Positions 1-11,143 are shown, counted from the first letter of the stretch. The stretch is DNA of 64,000 bases from Acheta domesticus (GCA_031308135.1 JAHLJT010004567.1:136972991-137036990), one strand, 5' to 3'. The notes: a model not told the origin generated them from the letters alone. A program made the numbers and translations.

Positions 1-813
1 CACAATCTACAATCTTCCAAAATTCAGTCTTAAAATTTCTATATTTTAATTATTTTATTCTCCAATTCTTCTTGAGGGGCGATTAAGAAGTGAAGGTTGG
101 ATATGATTATATTTTAAAGGTAGTGTAAGTACAATTTCGAATGTATGCCGAAATTCACAGAATACTATACAGCCTCTGGACACGTGAGAAATATACAGTT
201 TCGTTAGAACCTAGAAACAGATAAAAAGTCCAAAAACAATAAAACAGTTTCGATTTTGATTGAAAATTGCATGTATTTGAGATTTCTCATACTGTGGTAC
301 TGCTTATGACACATGTGGCGACAACAAGCCACCTGTGCCGTTCCAGCCCATTTTTGTTGCTGCAGTATCCCGTTTTCCACACTTTCGACAGTAGCATGTT
401 TGCTGCTGCACGGCACTAGTTACGACGTAACCTTTGACTGCTCTAGACGTATTGATACGCAAAATATTTCCGGTCATGGTAGCCTCTGGACGTGTTATTA
501 CGCTCAGTCACGACGCTGAGAGTCTCTGAACAAGATTGTACGCGAAACCGCGATGTCCCGGGAGAATCTGGACGAGTTCCCTTGAGTAGGCGCCCTTTCG
601 GCTGTCGCTAAGATTGATAACTGAGTTGTCTTGCGCGGTAACTGTGTGCGAGCGAGCTCAGCTCACTACGGGGACCGCAGCGTGAAGCATGACGCAAAAC
701 GCGTAACCCTCAGTGAGCCAGCCCGTAGCAGCTAAAGGGTTCGAATCATATTACGATTACATATTACGTTCGAATCATATTGAAGGGTTCGAATCGACTA
801 TTACGAATCATTA
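1..813. other. Intergenic, no gene recognised
   Basis: No coding frame here resembles a known protein. At about 739-800 a short motif, GTTCGAATCATATT, recurs two to three times immediately outside the left end of the Tc1-like element. It looks like local simple duplication rather than a functional array. Confidence 0.5.
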
Positions 814-815
814 TA

Positions 816-852
816 CACTCACCGTCATAAAAAAACTGCACCCCGAAGGACT
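816..852 (+). repeat. Left TIR of Tc1-like element
   Basis: The sequence contains CGTCATAAAAAAACTGCAC and then CCGAAGGAC. It pairs with the reverse complement of 2204-2240, with a few mismatches and one indel. The outermost bases are CACTC on this side and CACAT on the other. Confidence 0.88.
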
Positions 853-1058
853 CTACTGATGTGCTGCAAACTGTGGGTATTTTGCACACCATTCGCTATG
901 CCAATGATTTCGTTTTCACGGTTGGCCGCGCACTGGGGGGGGGTCGGTGGAAGGTTCGTGACGTCGTGCTCACCGGCCAAGAAAAGAGGGATACAAACGG
1001 CCGCGCCAGCCGTTGCGATATCGGGTAGCGCCGCCAGAACTTCACCTGCTCGTACACT

Positions 1059-2145
1059 ATGCCTAGTGGACGCGTTCGACAGCCGGTTGTCCAGTTAGAC
1101 GCTATCGAGAGGGGTCACATCGTGGGTGTGCGGGAGGCTGGTTTGTCCTGCTGCCGTATTGCGCGCCACACCGATCGTACGGACCCCACCATCGCCCCCT
1201 GTTGGCGGCAATGGATTGAGGAAGATACGCACATACGAAATGCAGGATCTGGACGTCCGACACGCACCACGATGAAGGAGGACCGACGGATTGTCAGCCA
1301 CGTGCGAACAGTTCAAACGGCAATGGTAGGTGCGATTCAGCGGACTGTGCAGCCTGCACTGTCACATTCTGTAGGTGCCTATACCACTGGCAGGTAATTG
1401 CACAACGCAGGGATCGCCGAACGCTGACCGTTACGATGCCTGCCACTCACACCCCAGTAACGTCGCCACAGTCTCGCCTGGTGTCGGGAATGACGGACCT
1501 GAGGCCATGCAGACTGGCAGCGGGTCATCTTCAGCTACGAGTCCCACTTGTGTCTTGATGGCGACGACCACCGGGTCCGTATGTGGAGGCGTAGTGGGAA
1601 GCGCCATGACAAGCGGTTTGTGGTATTCCATCGCACGTCACGCCAGCCTGATGATGGTGTGGGGGCGCGATATCTCAAGGTCACCGTTAATGTTCCTTGG
1701 AGGCACAGTGACAGCCGCACGGTACATTCAAAAGATTCTGCAAACGGCGGCTCTGCCATTCGTGAACGCCCACGCCCATGTCCTGTTTCTACAGGACAAC
1801 GCGCGGCCGCATACCGCAGCTAACTTCCGAGCAAGCCTTGCAGTCGTAGATACTCTGCCATGGCCAGCCGTATCGCCAAACCTTTCCTCAATCGAGAATG
1901 TTTGGGGTGGTACGGAGTGTTCGATCAGGATTCCACCTCTACCCACCAATCTGCAAGAACTGCGCGCTCAGGTGCAAGCTGCATGGGATGGATTAGTACA
2001 GGACTCCATTCGAGACCTGTATAACCCCATGCCGCGACGTCTGGACTATGTATTCGCCAACATGGCGACCCCACGCCATACTAATATGTACCGTCTGTGG
2101 GCGTGCAGCACCATAAATGTTGGTCCTACAAATGTGAAAGTGTAA
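1059..2145 (+). pseudogene. Tc1-like transposase pseudogene
   Basis: The frame opens at ATG 1059 with an N-terminal DNA-binding region (RGHIVGVREAGLSCCRIARH, a helix-turn-helix-like start). It continues in the same frame through five stops (1395, 1425, 1458, 1491, 1500); several look like CGA-to-TGA decay of Arg codons. The first catalytic Asp, expected in the FSDES motif, is Tyr here (FSYES, codon 1536). Near 1645 the frame shifts, and the second half runs open to 2145. That half holds the second catalytic Asp (QDNARPHT, codon 1795) and Glu (SIENVW, codon 1894). The Asp-Glu spacing is 32 residues, against 34 in canonical Tc1. The protein would have cut and rejoined DNA at the TIRs; this copy cannot. 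Confidence 0.88.
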
Positions 2146-2203
2146 TCATTTTGCATGCATGGTACCCTCTTCCTGCCTGCCAAAAATGATCGCAATCCAC
2201 CTC

Positions 2204-2240
2204 GTCCTTCTGGGTGCAGCTTTTTTTATGACGATATGTG
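2204..2240 (-). repeat. Right TIR of Tc1-like element
   Basis: The reverse complement carries CGTCATAAAAAAAGCTGCAC followed by CCAGAAGGAC, matching the left repeat. The TA at 2241-2242 forms the second half of the target duplication. Confidence 0.87.
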
Positions 2241-2242
2241 TA

Positions 2243-2692
2243 TATGATTGATTGATTAGTGATTCCGGAAGGGTCAACTCCTAGGGTCATTAGTCCAGTA
2301 TATGCAGTGCATACTGTTTTCGCTGGATATGGCAGTTATCTTTCCCCACCAGATGGGAGATCCGGCGCCGTAAGTGCACGTCCTTTTGCGGGGTTTCCCT
2401 AACCTGGTATCTCCCACTAGCTGGGCATCGCTCCAGCCGCAGCAAGCTCTAAATTCCCGACTGGTCTCCCGACACGTGGGTGCATGTGTGTATACGTAAG
2501 TAATGAGGTGAGGATAGGACAAGGAAGAGGTAGCTAGAAGTCTCTTCCAGACAGCGGCTGAACTCGATTTAGCTATGTAGCTAGTGTCGAGAATCCAGCC
2601 ACTTTTGGGACTCGAACCTAAAGAGCTCCCAGTCAGAGGCACTTCGTTGACATCAATTGAAACCCTGAGTCACCTAAGCAGGTGGTTATACG
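2243..2692 (-). mobile_element. tRNA-derived SINE, family 1, copy A
   Basis: Read on the minus strand, the element begins near 2690 with a tRNA-like head. This holds an A-box-like GGTGACTCAGG and, downstream, a B box GGTTCGAGTCCC (rc of about 2607-2618). It ends in a (GATT)n-type 3' tail at 2245-2258. The body shares CCGGRMGNGTCAACT, ATTAGTCC and the GCTAGTGTCGAGAATCC block with the other copies at 5.5, 21.1, 38 and 47 kb. SINEs of this kind are transcribed by RNA polymerase III and copied by a LINE reverse transcriptase. This copy is about 450 bp, slightly shorter than its relatives. Confidence 0.75.
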
Positions 2693-3058
2693 CAAGATGC
2701 CATTGCGATTTACCTGACGTAGGAAAGTTACCCTACATTCCCCGCTCAGCGTTTGAAGCAGCCCTACCGCCGCCCCAGTCCTCATCCCAGCTGCCGGAAA
2801 GGGCGCGGCGCGGCGCGGCATAACGAAGTGGGTGGGGGTGGGGAGAAGGGGGGGCGGTACCCCGCGGCGCGGTCGACTGGTGCACGGGGGGCCGGGCTAC
2901 GGCGATGAGGGATGCCGCGGATGCACCGAATATTTCAAACGCAACCTCTGGAAACAGCCATGGACTGCACCCCTGCCGACCCACCGGAGACTTGGCTCGC
3001 TGACTGATCAGCCGAGTTTGACATTGGAGGGTACGAGTTCGTAATTGTTTTCAGACAC
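2693..3058. other. GC-rich intergenic patch
   Basis: CpG-rich sequence with a short (GCGGC)n run near 2805-2820 and G-runs to 2860. No gene is recognised. Overlapping open frames on both strands are products of base composition. Confidence 0.5.
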
Positions 3059-3060
3059 TA

Positions 3061-3130
3061 CAGTAGACTCGCGATTAAAACTGAATAATCACCTATTATT
3101 TGAGTCCCGGTTAACTGATAATCAACTTCA
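3061..3130 (+). repeat. Possible pogo/Tigger-like terminal sequence
   Basis: The sequence CAGTAGACTCGCGATTA follows a TA (3059-3060). It resembles the CAGT..ACTC..GATTA start typical of pogo/Tigger ends, as known from those families. No matching opposite end was found nearby, so this is at best a solo end or a chance match. Confidence 0.3.
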
Positions 3131-3289
3131 CGGGAGAGGCCTGTTCCGGAGAGATCTGGTGATCTCCCTGCTGGTTGTTCAATTTCGTTACGATGGTTGT
3201 GTAGTCCTACGCATATATAATACGAGATTGTTGGGGCAAGAACTTGCCATGACAACTCATCGCGAACTGTGGAATTGCTTTGAATAAAT

Positions 3290-3720
3290 GTACCTTGCTA
3301 AATGTACCGACACTAGTTCAATTTGTCGCCACCACGTGGCAGCACCAAGTTTAGTGAATTTTACTTTACCGATTACGTCTGAACAAATGGTCCGATTTTA
3401 GATCTGTAAACGGCATTTGACTCCTGTTTATAATAGAATTTACGCTACGAAGCCCTTTTTCCAAAAAAAAACTAGCAGAAACTCGATTTTTAAAATTTCC
3501 GGGAACAATTTCAAAAATGTGGGCTTATAGCGCGATGGCGACACGCTTCCAGAATCCAACGCCGTGCCAAACATGCAAATCGGATAAATAGGAGCGACGG
3601 TAAGTGAAATTTCGAAAAACACCTCACCCCACTCCCCCTTCCCTTTCCCCTTCCACGCCGCCGGGACATCCGCCCCTTGTGGGCCGGGCGGCGCGGCGAA
3701 GCCGGCACGGGCGAGCCGGC
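3290..3720 (-). repeat. Family G module S, inverted partner of 11.15-11.60 kb
   Basis: This segment matches the reverse complement of 11,144-11,600 almost throughout. The match includes GACACGCTTCCAGAATCCAA, ATAAATAGGAGCGACGG and a GC-rich stretch with GCCGGGCGGCGCGGCG. A related but more diverged module lies at 8,735-8,830. No ORF is conserved between copies, so the unit looks non-coding. It appears to be one building block of the larger family G repeats. Confidence 0.7.
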
Positions 3721-3987
3721 GCGGCGACGGGCTCTTGGCTGAACTTTCGGGGACATCAAGCCAGACACCCTGTCTGTCACTTCGTTGATGATTCCGTCAC
3801 TTCGCATCCCAAGATATTTTTAACCCAAATATGAAACTAGTGATGCTGTAATAGGGGCAAACGGTCTCGCATCATCTTTAATAGTAGTATAAAACTATTA
3901 TCTTATTCACATATTCCATCTTCCTTCGAATACCATCATAAGAATGTCTGAGGTATCACTCAAAACACCGATCCCGCTTTGGTGCTG
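3721..3987. other. Unassigned, no gene
   Basis: AT-rich spacer between two family G modules. I see no conserved frame or repeat in it. Confidence 0.4.
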
Positions 3988-4262
3988 ATTAAAAAAAAAT
4001 GAACTAATTGCGTAAATATCACCCATATTCCATCTCCTCACATCGTATTTTAGATATATTTTACTTCTAAGATCTTCCATTATCATTTCACTACCGGAAA
4101 GAACAAGCAGAGATAACGCAAGAGCTCTTTTATCCTACGATTCGATTTATCATTTCAAAACGGCGTTTGTCACCTTGATAGAATTCACCTGGTTAATTCC
4201 CTCTTCCAAGTAAAATATCCGAATCGAATTTTTAAAACGTTTTCGTACTTTAGGACAAATTG
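3988..4262 (-). repeat. Family G segment, inverted partner of 8.74-9.06 kb
   Basis: Shared landmarks on the opposite strand include CCATATTCCATCTCCTCACA, TTCTTTCCGGTAG (rc) and CACCTGGTTAATTCCCTCTT. The similarity stops abruptly at about 3988 here, and at 9063 in the partner where a separate element begins. Confidence 0.7.
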
Positions 4263-4910
4263 CGCATACTTTCTCATAGTAAAGTATTCTAATTTCTTTG
4301 GTCTGAGTCAGTTTTACCATCTTTCCCCATCTTCTGACATCTTGCTGACATCTATCTCCGCCCAAAATACATTTTTTGAACATTTCTCATTTTTCAGCTT
4401 CTTAATGGTAGATACGAAATATTACTTTAAGGATATTAAAGAAGAGTAAAACTTCGTCCTATATAGGAATTTCCATTGATAAATTTGGAACCGCTCTTAA
4501 GAAAATGGCGTTTAAGCGTAAATGCGAAAATGGAAGCATCGGAATTTTCACAAGAATCTTTCGAGTTTTCGAACAACTTCATTTGGTGACATTTAAAGCA
4601 CTTCTACTCACAAATGTAATAATGTATAAAATTTCTGGAAATGTGAACATTAATGACGTGAGAGACACTTAAAAATTACATTGATTTATTTTTTGAAAAA
4701 TCAAAAAAATACAGCCAAATTCATTTTATGTCAACTCAAAGAATGCAAGTAGCATTCGTACGAAAAGTTTGAAGAAGCAATTTGAGAAAATGGCGTTTGA
4801 GCATTTGTGCAAATTCGGAAGTTTCAGTTCATTTTCACAGAAAACATCTGAGTTGTCGAGGAACTTTTAAGACATAATGTAAAGCACATGTACTCGTAAA
4901 TGTAATAGTA

Positions 4911-5047
4911 GGGAATTTTTGCACCCTCGAACGTTACGTTCTATCGATCTTCTGCTCATTCGCAGTGCAAGTTTCGCATAACTTTGGTGCATCTGCGCAT
5001 GCGCAAAAGATCGATAGTACTTAACGTTCGAGGTGGCAAAAGCTCCC
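4911..5047. mobile_element. TA-flanked MITE with 43-bp TIRs
   Basis: The left arm reads GGGAATTTTTGC then CCTCGAACGTTA. The right arm, reverse complemented, reads GGGAGCTTTTGC then CCTCGAACGTTA, and both continue to a shared ATCGATCTT. TA lies immediately outside both ends (4909-4910, 5048-5049). The 137-bp element has no coding capacity. It sits inside a family G repeat, where uninterrupted paralogs join directly (AATGTAATAATGTGAAC), so it is younger than that repeat. Confidence 0.85.
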
Positions 5048-5543
5048 TAATATGAACAAATTGCCGTTAATGAAAATATTTACGAAATGAAAGGCTAGTC
5101 AAAGAATTATATTTTTGTAATTTTTGAAAAAAAAAAAACAAAGGAATAGAGCAATATGGCGTTTATGTCATCTCAGAGTACATCAGGTACTATCCTTTCC
5201 AAAAGTTTCAGGAAAAAAGTTGAAGTCGATTTTGAGAAAATCTTGTTCTTGTAATTTTTAAAAATTGCACAAATTGCACTCAATATTGCGCGAAAACTAC
5301 TAAAAATTTCAAAAAAATGTGCATGACCTTATTGAAAGAACTAAGTATGGAGAACAAATATAATTTTAAGAGAAAATCTCTATCTTCAATTTTGTAGTTG
5401 TAGGAAGACGCCGAAAAAAAATTCGAACTTTTGCAATTTTCCCAAAATCAGTCAGCAATGAAAATAAGAGCTATGCCACCTTTAGTGTATTTTACTTTAT
5501 TCTTACAATTAATTTAAGGAAAGCATTTGGAGTAATTTTTGAT

Positions 5544-6183
5544 TGTTAGTGATTTCGGGCGCGTCAACTACTGTGGTCATTACTCCCGTAAGTGCAATGC
5601 ACATGCATTATTTCATCGTGAGGTGGAAGAGATGTTGCCCGCTATGCCGATGGCGAGATCCGGCGCCGACCTTCCGTCCACTAGCGGGGCTTCCCAACCA
5701 GGTATCTGCCACCAGCGGGGGACCACCCCAGCCGGGACAAGCTCTAAATCACCGACCGATTTACCTGTCGGCTTGCCGGGTTCTTTCTTAACAAGGTATC
5801 TCCCACCAGCAGTGCACGGCCCACAGCCGGGACAAATTCCAATCCTCCCATTGGTCTCCCAGCATATATGGTAGTGTTGTGCAAGTTAATGTGTGTGTGT
5901 GAATGAAGATAGGACAAGGAAGAGGAAGGAAATATCGCGCGCGGTAAGTTTGTTAGGGTATTGCTCCGGCATTCGTTTGATGTTGATCGGAGAAACCACG
6001 GAAAACTTCCAATCAGAGCAGCCGGTCGCTAGAATTTTCCTCCAGACATCGGTTGAATTCTACATCTAACTGACAAGCTAGTGTTGAAAATTCTGCCACA
6101 ATCGGGACTTGATCCTAGCACCTCTCGGTCAGAGGCATTGCAGTGACATCAGTTGATGCACTGAACCACCTATCCTGGTTGAC
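5544..6183 (-). mobile_element. SINE family 1, copy B, nested in family G, with TSD
   Basis: The 8-bp direct repeat ATTTTTGA flanks it at 5536-5543 and 6184-6191. Uninterrupted family G copies read straight through this point (near 43,565), confirming the insertion. The tRNA-like head lies at the right end and the GATTGTTAG tail at the left, so it is in minus orientation. It is longer than its relatives because a block of about 85 bp, containing AGGTATCTNCCACCAGC and AGCCGGGACAA, is duplicated in tandem (about 5,690-5,775 and 5,776-5,862). Confidence 0.85.
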
Positions 6184-6560
6184 ATTTTTGAGAAAATGTT
6201 GAAAATGTCCCTGGGGCTTAATATAAAGTATCTCCAAAAATTAATGAATGTTTTTAAAAATCGCAGAACTTCGACTCAGACCAGATTCAGTTGAGCAAAA
6301 ATTCTACACATAGTTTAGGGGCTAGTGGTGTTCACATACGCCCAGACAGGCAGACACAGACAGATGGACGGACGAACGGACGTTAAAAAGTCAAAACACA
6401 CATACACCCTTTCGGTATCAGGGGACCCCAAAACGAGTACTTCCGTTATAATCTCGAAATAGATTTTCCTCAGCATTACATAACTTTGTGTAACTAACAC
6501 GAGAAAGTAACTAGTGGTGCTACAGAATGGCACAGATTTTCCCGTATTAGTTTTCAATTT

Positions 6561-6689
6561 CCTATAGTCTCAGCCAGCTATTCGGACTTTGTCGTAGTAA
6601 AATTTACTATTTTGTTGGCATGGGCTAGATTTATGGCCTTGCCCCATCTTGCCACCAGCCATTTAAAGCACCCAACATATTTTTAGGTT
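6561..6689. other. Junction between two family G copies
   Basis: A short stretch after CCCGTATTAG without a recognisable feature. It leads into the next family G unit. Confidence 0.35.
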
Positions 6690-8035
6690 TTTTCAATTTT
6701 TCGGTTTCCTAATGGTAGATTCAAAATATTGCTTTTAGAATATTAAAGAAGACTGAAATCTTGTCCTTTACAACAATTTTCATTCATAAACTTGAAACCG
6801 TTTTTAAGAAAAGGGTGTTTAAGCATCTGTGTCAATGCGAAATATGAAGCCCTTTTTCACAGGAATCTTTGAGTTTTTTTTAAATTTATTTTAAGATATT
6901 TTAAGCTCTTCCATTCACAAATGCAATAATGTTTATGAATCGCTGCAAATGTGCATACAAGGCATGCGAAATATTTAAAAAATACATTTGTGTAAATTTT
7001 GAAGAAAAACAACAACAAAATAATACAACAAAATCTTTTTTGTTTCCTTAGACAGTGCATTTCGCACTATAAGTACAAAAACTTTGAACGAAAAATTTGG
7101 AACCTTTTTCAGAAAAAATTGCCGTTTGAGCGTTTCTGAAAATGCGAAATTTCGAGTTCATTTCAAAAAAAAAAAATTTGTTTTCGAAAAACTTTAAATG
7201 ATATAATTTAAAGCACGTGTGCTCATAAATCTAATAATGTGAACAAATCGCCGATAATGTAAATATAAATGACGTGACAGGCTATTCAAAAAGTTTCATT
7301 TGTGTTATTTTCGCAAAAACAAAAGAATGGAGCAAAATAGCGTTTATGTCATCTCTTAAAGTACATTTCGCAATATCCCTACCAATAGTTTAAAGGGAAA
7401 AAATGGAGCCGACTTTGAAAAAACCTTGCTTTGTTATCGTTTAAAGTTGCATATATTGCACACAAGATTGCGCCAAAACTACAAAAATTGTTTTAAAAAA
7501 ATCCATGACCTTAATGAAAGAACTAAGTATGTACAACAAATTTCTTAGAAAGGAAAAGTCTCTATCGTCAATATTGTAATTGTAGGAAACGCCGAAAAAA
7601 TTCAATCTTTTGCAATTTTCGAAAATTCAGTTATCAGTGAAATCGGACCTAAGCCATGTGTATTTTATTCCATTTTTACGAGAAATATAAAGAAAAAATT
7701 TGGAGCCATATTTGAGCAATTACTTAAAATATCCGGGGGGATTCGTGTAATGTATCTCCAAAAAGTAATGCACGTTTTTGAAAATTGCAGAGCTTCGACT
7801 GACAGTAGATGGACAGCAGTTTTTTTTTTCCAGTTTGGAAAAATTTGTACGCAGTGTAAACGGTAATGTTGTTCACATACACCAGAGAGGCTGACAGACG
7901 TTTTTCCGTCAATCAATTTTTCGGTATTAAGGACCCACAAAACATGGATTCTGGCTACACCACGAGTTACAGGAAGTAATTTTGCTATACAACAACAGGA
8001 TTTATCCACATTTTCATTACCAGGACTCGGCTTTG
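6690..8035 (+). repeat. Family G element, second tandem copy
   Basis: This segment repeats the order seen upstream: TTTCGGTTTCCTAATGGTAG, two subunits about 300 bp apart (GGTGTTTAAGCA at 6,815 and GCCGTTTGAGCG at 7,121), the GCGTTTATGTCATCTC unit (7,338), TCTCTATCGTCAATATTGTA, and a shortened GACAGACG tract near 7,890. It ends after ACCACGAGTTACAGG. It has diverged from the first copy by many indels, so the tandem pair is old. Confidence 0.65.
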
Positions 8036-8734
8036 AGAGTTTTCCTGCGCACGATATAACTTTCTCTTCGTATGAAGATTGAGAAGAGAGATAAAGTAAA
8101 ATAAATGTTCACAATTTGAAATTCCATTAATAAAATATTAATTATATCGAATTTAAAAGTAACTACTTTTTCTGCCTATTGTTTTTTTATTTCTCTCTAT
8201 CAGCAATGAAAACAAAGTGATGCACGTAGAAAACTCAGAGACGAACAGAAAATCTTTGAAGCACTCTGTTCGAAATCTTTATGTGCAGCACATAGGAATG
8301 TCAGCAATTCTGAATTAGTATTAGACAAAATACGCTCATTGCTAAAATATAAACACACATTTAAATAAAAACTATTTTTCAAAATTAATTAAATATATTT
8401 TCGGAAATAATTTCAAGAAAATTTGGTAGATTTGCGAAAATATTTTAATAATTAATAAATAATAAATATACTGTTAAGCAGATATTAAATGATCAGCAAA
8501 ATATGTAAAATACGTAATACAGAATAAAATTTGTAACGAAAAATTTAAATATTTTGTTAGGATTGCAACAGTTCGCCAAGATTACAAAATGAGAACAGTA
8601 GACAAAACATATGTAATCACATTAGATCCGGACTTTAGCCATGAGATCGTCAAGCAGTACCGCGAAACAGAATTTTGACGTTACTGAAGATCATTTTTTT
8701 ACATGACTAGAGAAGTCTATTTATCCGATTTCAG
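8036..8734. other. AT-rich spacer, no gene
   Basis: No conserved frame, RNA or repeat is recognised, apart from AT-rich simple sequence around 8,380-8,560. Confidence 0.4.
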
Positions 8735-9062
8735 TGTATGATATGGCGTTAGATTCAGGGTGCATCTCGCCAGCGCGCTATTTTACCACTTTTTCAAATA
8801 TGTCCGCAAGTATAAAAACATTTTAAAAATTCGATTCGGCTGTTTTCCTTGGAAGAGGGAATTAACCAGGTGAATTCTATCAAGGTGAGAAACGCCGTTT
8901 TGAAATGATCATTCGAATCTTAGGATAAAAGAGCTCTTGCGTTATCTCTGCTTGTTCTTTCCGGTAGTGAAATGGTAATGGAAGTTCTTAGAAGTAAAAT
9001 ATATCTAAAATACGATGTGAGGAGATGGAATATGGGTGATATTTACGCAATTAGTTCATTTT
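8735..9062 (+). repeat. Family G segment, inverted partner of 3.99-4.26 kb
   Basis: It starts with TTATCCGATTTCAGTG, homologous to module S at 11,300. It runs through AGAGGGAATTAACCAGGTG and ATGTGAGGAGATGGAATATG. It ends exactly where the younger element at 9,064 begins. Confidence 0.65.
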
Positions 9063-9063
9063 T

Positions 9064-11142
9064 ACTTTCCCGTATACGTACGTATACACGGAGTGATATA
9101 CGTAGTATAGGGAAAGTTATGTAATGCTGCGCGAAAAAATGGCCAATTTTCGGCGGAAAAAAATTAATTGACGGGCTGTGAAAACGAATAAGTGGATAAA
9201 ACAGTTGCTAAATTAAGAAAAAAAATCCTCTATCTCGTGGTGTGGTCAAAATCCATGATTTGTTGCTTCTTTATACTTAAAAATCGATTGACGGCATTCC
9301 GTCCGTCTGTCCGTGTCCGTCTGTCCGTCTGTGGTCAACGCTAGCGCCTAAACCGTTCAGTCGATTTTCTTCAAAATTGATATTCCCCAGTCTATCTGAT
9401 TCTAGTCGAAGCTTTGTGATTTTGAAAAAGATTCTTTAAAATTTGGGTGTACTTTATATGAAGCCCCCCGGGGATTTTCAACATTTTCTCAAAAACGGCT
9501 CCAAATTTTTTCTTTAAATTTCTTGTATGAATAGAGGAAAATACACTTTTTAACATGGCATAGGTCCGATTTTCACGTACAGCTCTGAATTTTCGAAAAT
9601 TGTGAAAGTTTGAATTTTTTTCGGCGTCTTTCTCCAACTACAAAATTGAAGATAGAGATTTTTTCTTCAAATAATATTTGTTCTGCATATTGAGTTCTTT
9701 AATGAAGGTCGTGTAAATGTTTTTCACAATTTTGGTAGTTTTCGTGCAATATTGCGTGCAATATGTGCAATTTTAAAAAATTACAAAAACAACATTTTCT
9801 CAAAACCGGCTCCAAATTTTTTCTTTAAACTTTTGGTAGGGATAGTGGTAAATGTACTCTATCAATGACATAAAAGCCATTTTGGTCTATCGGTTGTTTT
9901 TTTCAAAAATTACAAAAATGTAAATTTTTTGACTTGTCTCTTACGTCGTTAATATTTACATTATCGGCGATTTTTTTACATTATTATATTTACGAGTATA
10001 TATGCTTTAAATAATGTCAAGTAAAGTTTCTCGAAAACACTACCGTTTTCTGTGAAAAGTAGCTCAAATTTCGGCATTTTCAGAAATGCTCAAACGTCAT
10101 TTTCTCGTATATGGCTGCAATTTTTTTCTTGAAACTTTTGTAACGGATAGTGCTAATTACACTCATTAGTATAGCGTGAAGTTTATTTTGAGTTTTTTTT
10201 TGTTTTTTTTTCAAAAATTATATAAATGTAAATTTTTTGAAAGATCTCTCACATCTTTAATATGCACATTATCCGCAATTTGTAAAGATGATTATATTTG
10301 TGAGTGTAAGTGCTTCAAATAACTTCAAATAAAGTATTTTGAAAACTCAAAAATTTTCTGTGAAAATGAGCTTCAAATTTCGCATTTTTAGTAGTGCTGA
10401 AACGCCATTTTGTCTTAAACGGCACATAATTTTTAAAAGAAAATTGCCATTTACGGCTAGGTTTTTGTGTTCTTTAATATTCTAAAATTAATGTTTCTGT
10501 TCTACCAATAGGAAACCGAAAAATTAAGAAAATGACAAAAAAATGTACTTTTGGCGATGATAGATGGTAGCTGGCAAGAAAGAGTATGTGGCAATTCCGA
10601 ATAGCTAGCGAAGACCCAGGAAAATAGAAAACTAATACGGGAAAGTCTGTGCCATTCTGTTTCTGTTTTTTGACAAATAAATAAATAAAATAAATACGGT
10701 CATGCTTAATTTTTTCAAAATACGAGTAGTTTTTCTTTAATTTTGTGACAAACGTAATAGGCCGCTGTAAATTTACTGCGCTTCGGACAGTTGGATGCGT
10801 TGTAAATTAGAATGTGCAATTTTGTATATTATTTCTTTCTTCGTTTTTTACATTCGAACTTTGTTATAGACTTACACATTAATATTTTAGAAATTGTTTA
10901 TTTTGAAATATTTGAAATAAGTAAAAAGAATTAATAGCTCTCAGAATAGCGACAATGCAGGGTGAAACAATGGAATTCACTTTGCGCTCGCGAATATCTG
11001 TGAATTAGTGTCATTGTTGTGACCTAATGGAGCTGTATGAAAAGGAGTTATAATTGTCTAATTGATGTTGATATTTGCAGGCAAATATTTAGTTTTGCAC
11101 CAAATGCTGTACCATTTGTAGTGAGTAGAGAATTAGTTGCAT
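9064..11142 (-). repeat. Family G element, young copy (pair of 41,995-44,017)
   Basis: About 2.08 kb match the reverse complement of 41,995-44,017 with only a few differences per 100 bases by eye. Homology starts at ACTTTCCCGTATACGTACG and stops after TAGTTGCAT, defining the unit. Inside, in reverse order, are a (CCGTCTGT)n-like tract (9,296-9,333), the AGACGCC/AAAATTGAAG block, two subunits of about 300 bp, and a CTAATACGGGAAAGT block (10,634). No terminal inverted repeat or clear TSD was found and no frame is conserved. It may be a non-autonomous mobile unit or part of a larger segmental duplication. Confidence 0.75.
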
Positions 11143-11143
11143 C

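Larger units (their letters stand above)
816..2240 (+). mobile_element. Tc1-like DNA transposon, full length but inactive
   Basis: The element is bounded by 37-bp terminal inverted repeats at 816-852 and 2204-2240, each flanked outside by a TA dinucleotide (814-815 and 2241-2242), as expected for Tc1/mariner insertion. It is about 1.43 kb, a normal length for the superfamily. The single transposase frame between the repeats is broken by stops, a frameshift and a lost catalytic residue. It is therefore a relic that could move only with a transposase supplied in trans. Its right end abuts the GATT-rich tail of a SINE, so the insertion was probably into or beside that tail. Confidence 0.9.
4263..6560 (+). 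repeat. Family G element, older copy with nested insertions
   Basis: This long AT-rich repeat has no protein-coding frame. It contains diverged direct subunits of about 290 bp that restart at GGCGTTTAAGCG (4,507) and GGCGTTTGAGCA (4,792). Then come a unit starting GGCGTTTATGTCATCTC (about 5,159), a GACGGACGGACG-like tetranucleotide tract near 6,365, and an end block containing ACTAGTGGTGCTAC (6,511). It is interrupted by a TA-flanked MITE (4,911-5,047) and a SINE (5,544-6,183). The sequence type of family G is unknown to me; it could be a non-autonomous element or a dispersed satellite. Confidence 0.65.
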
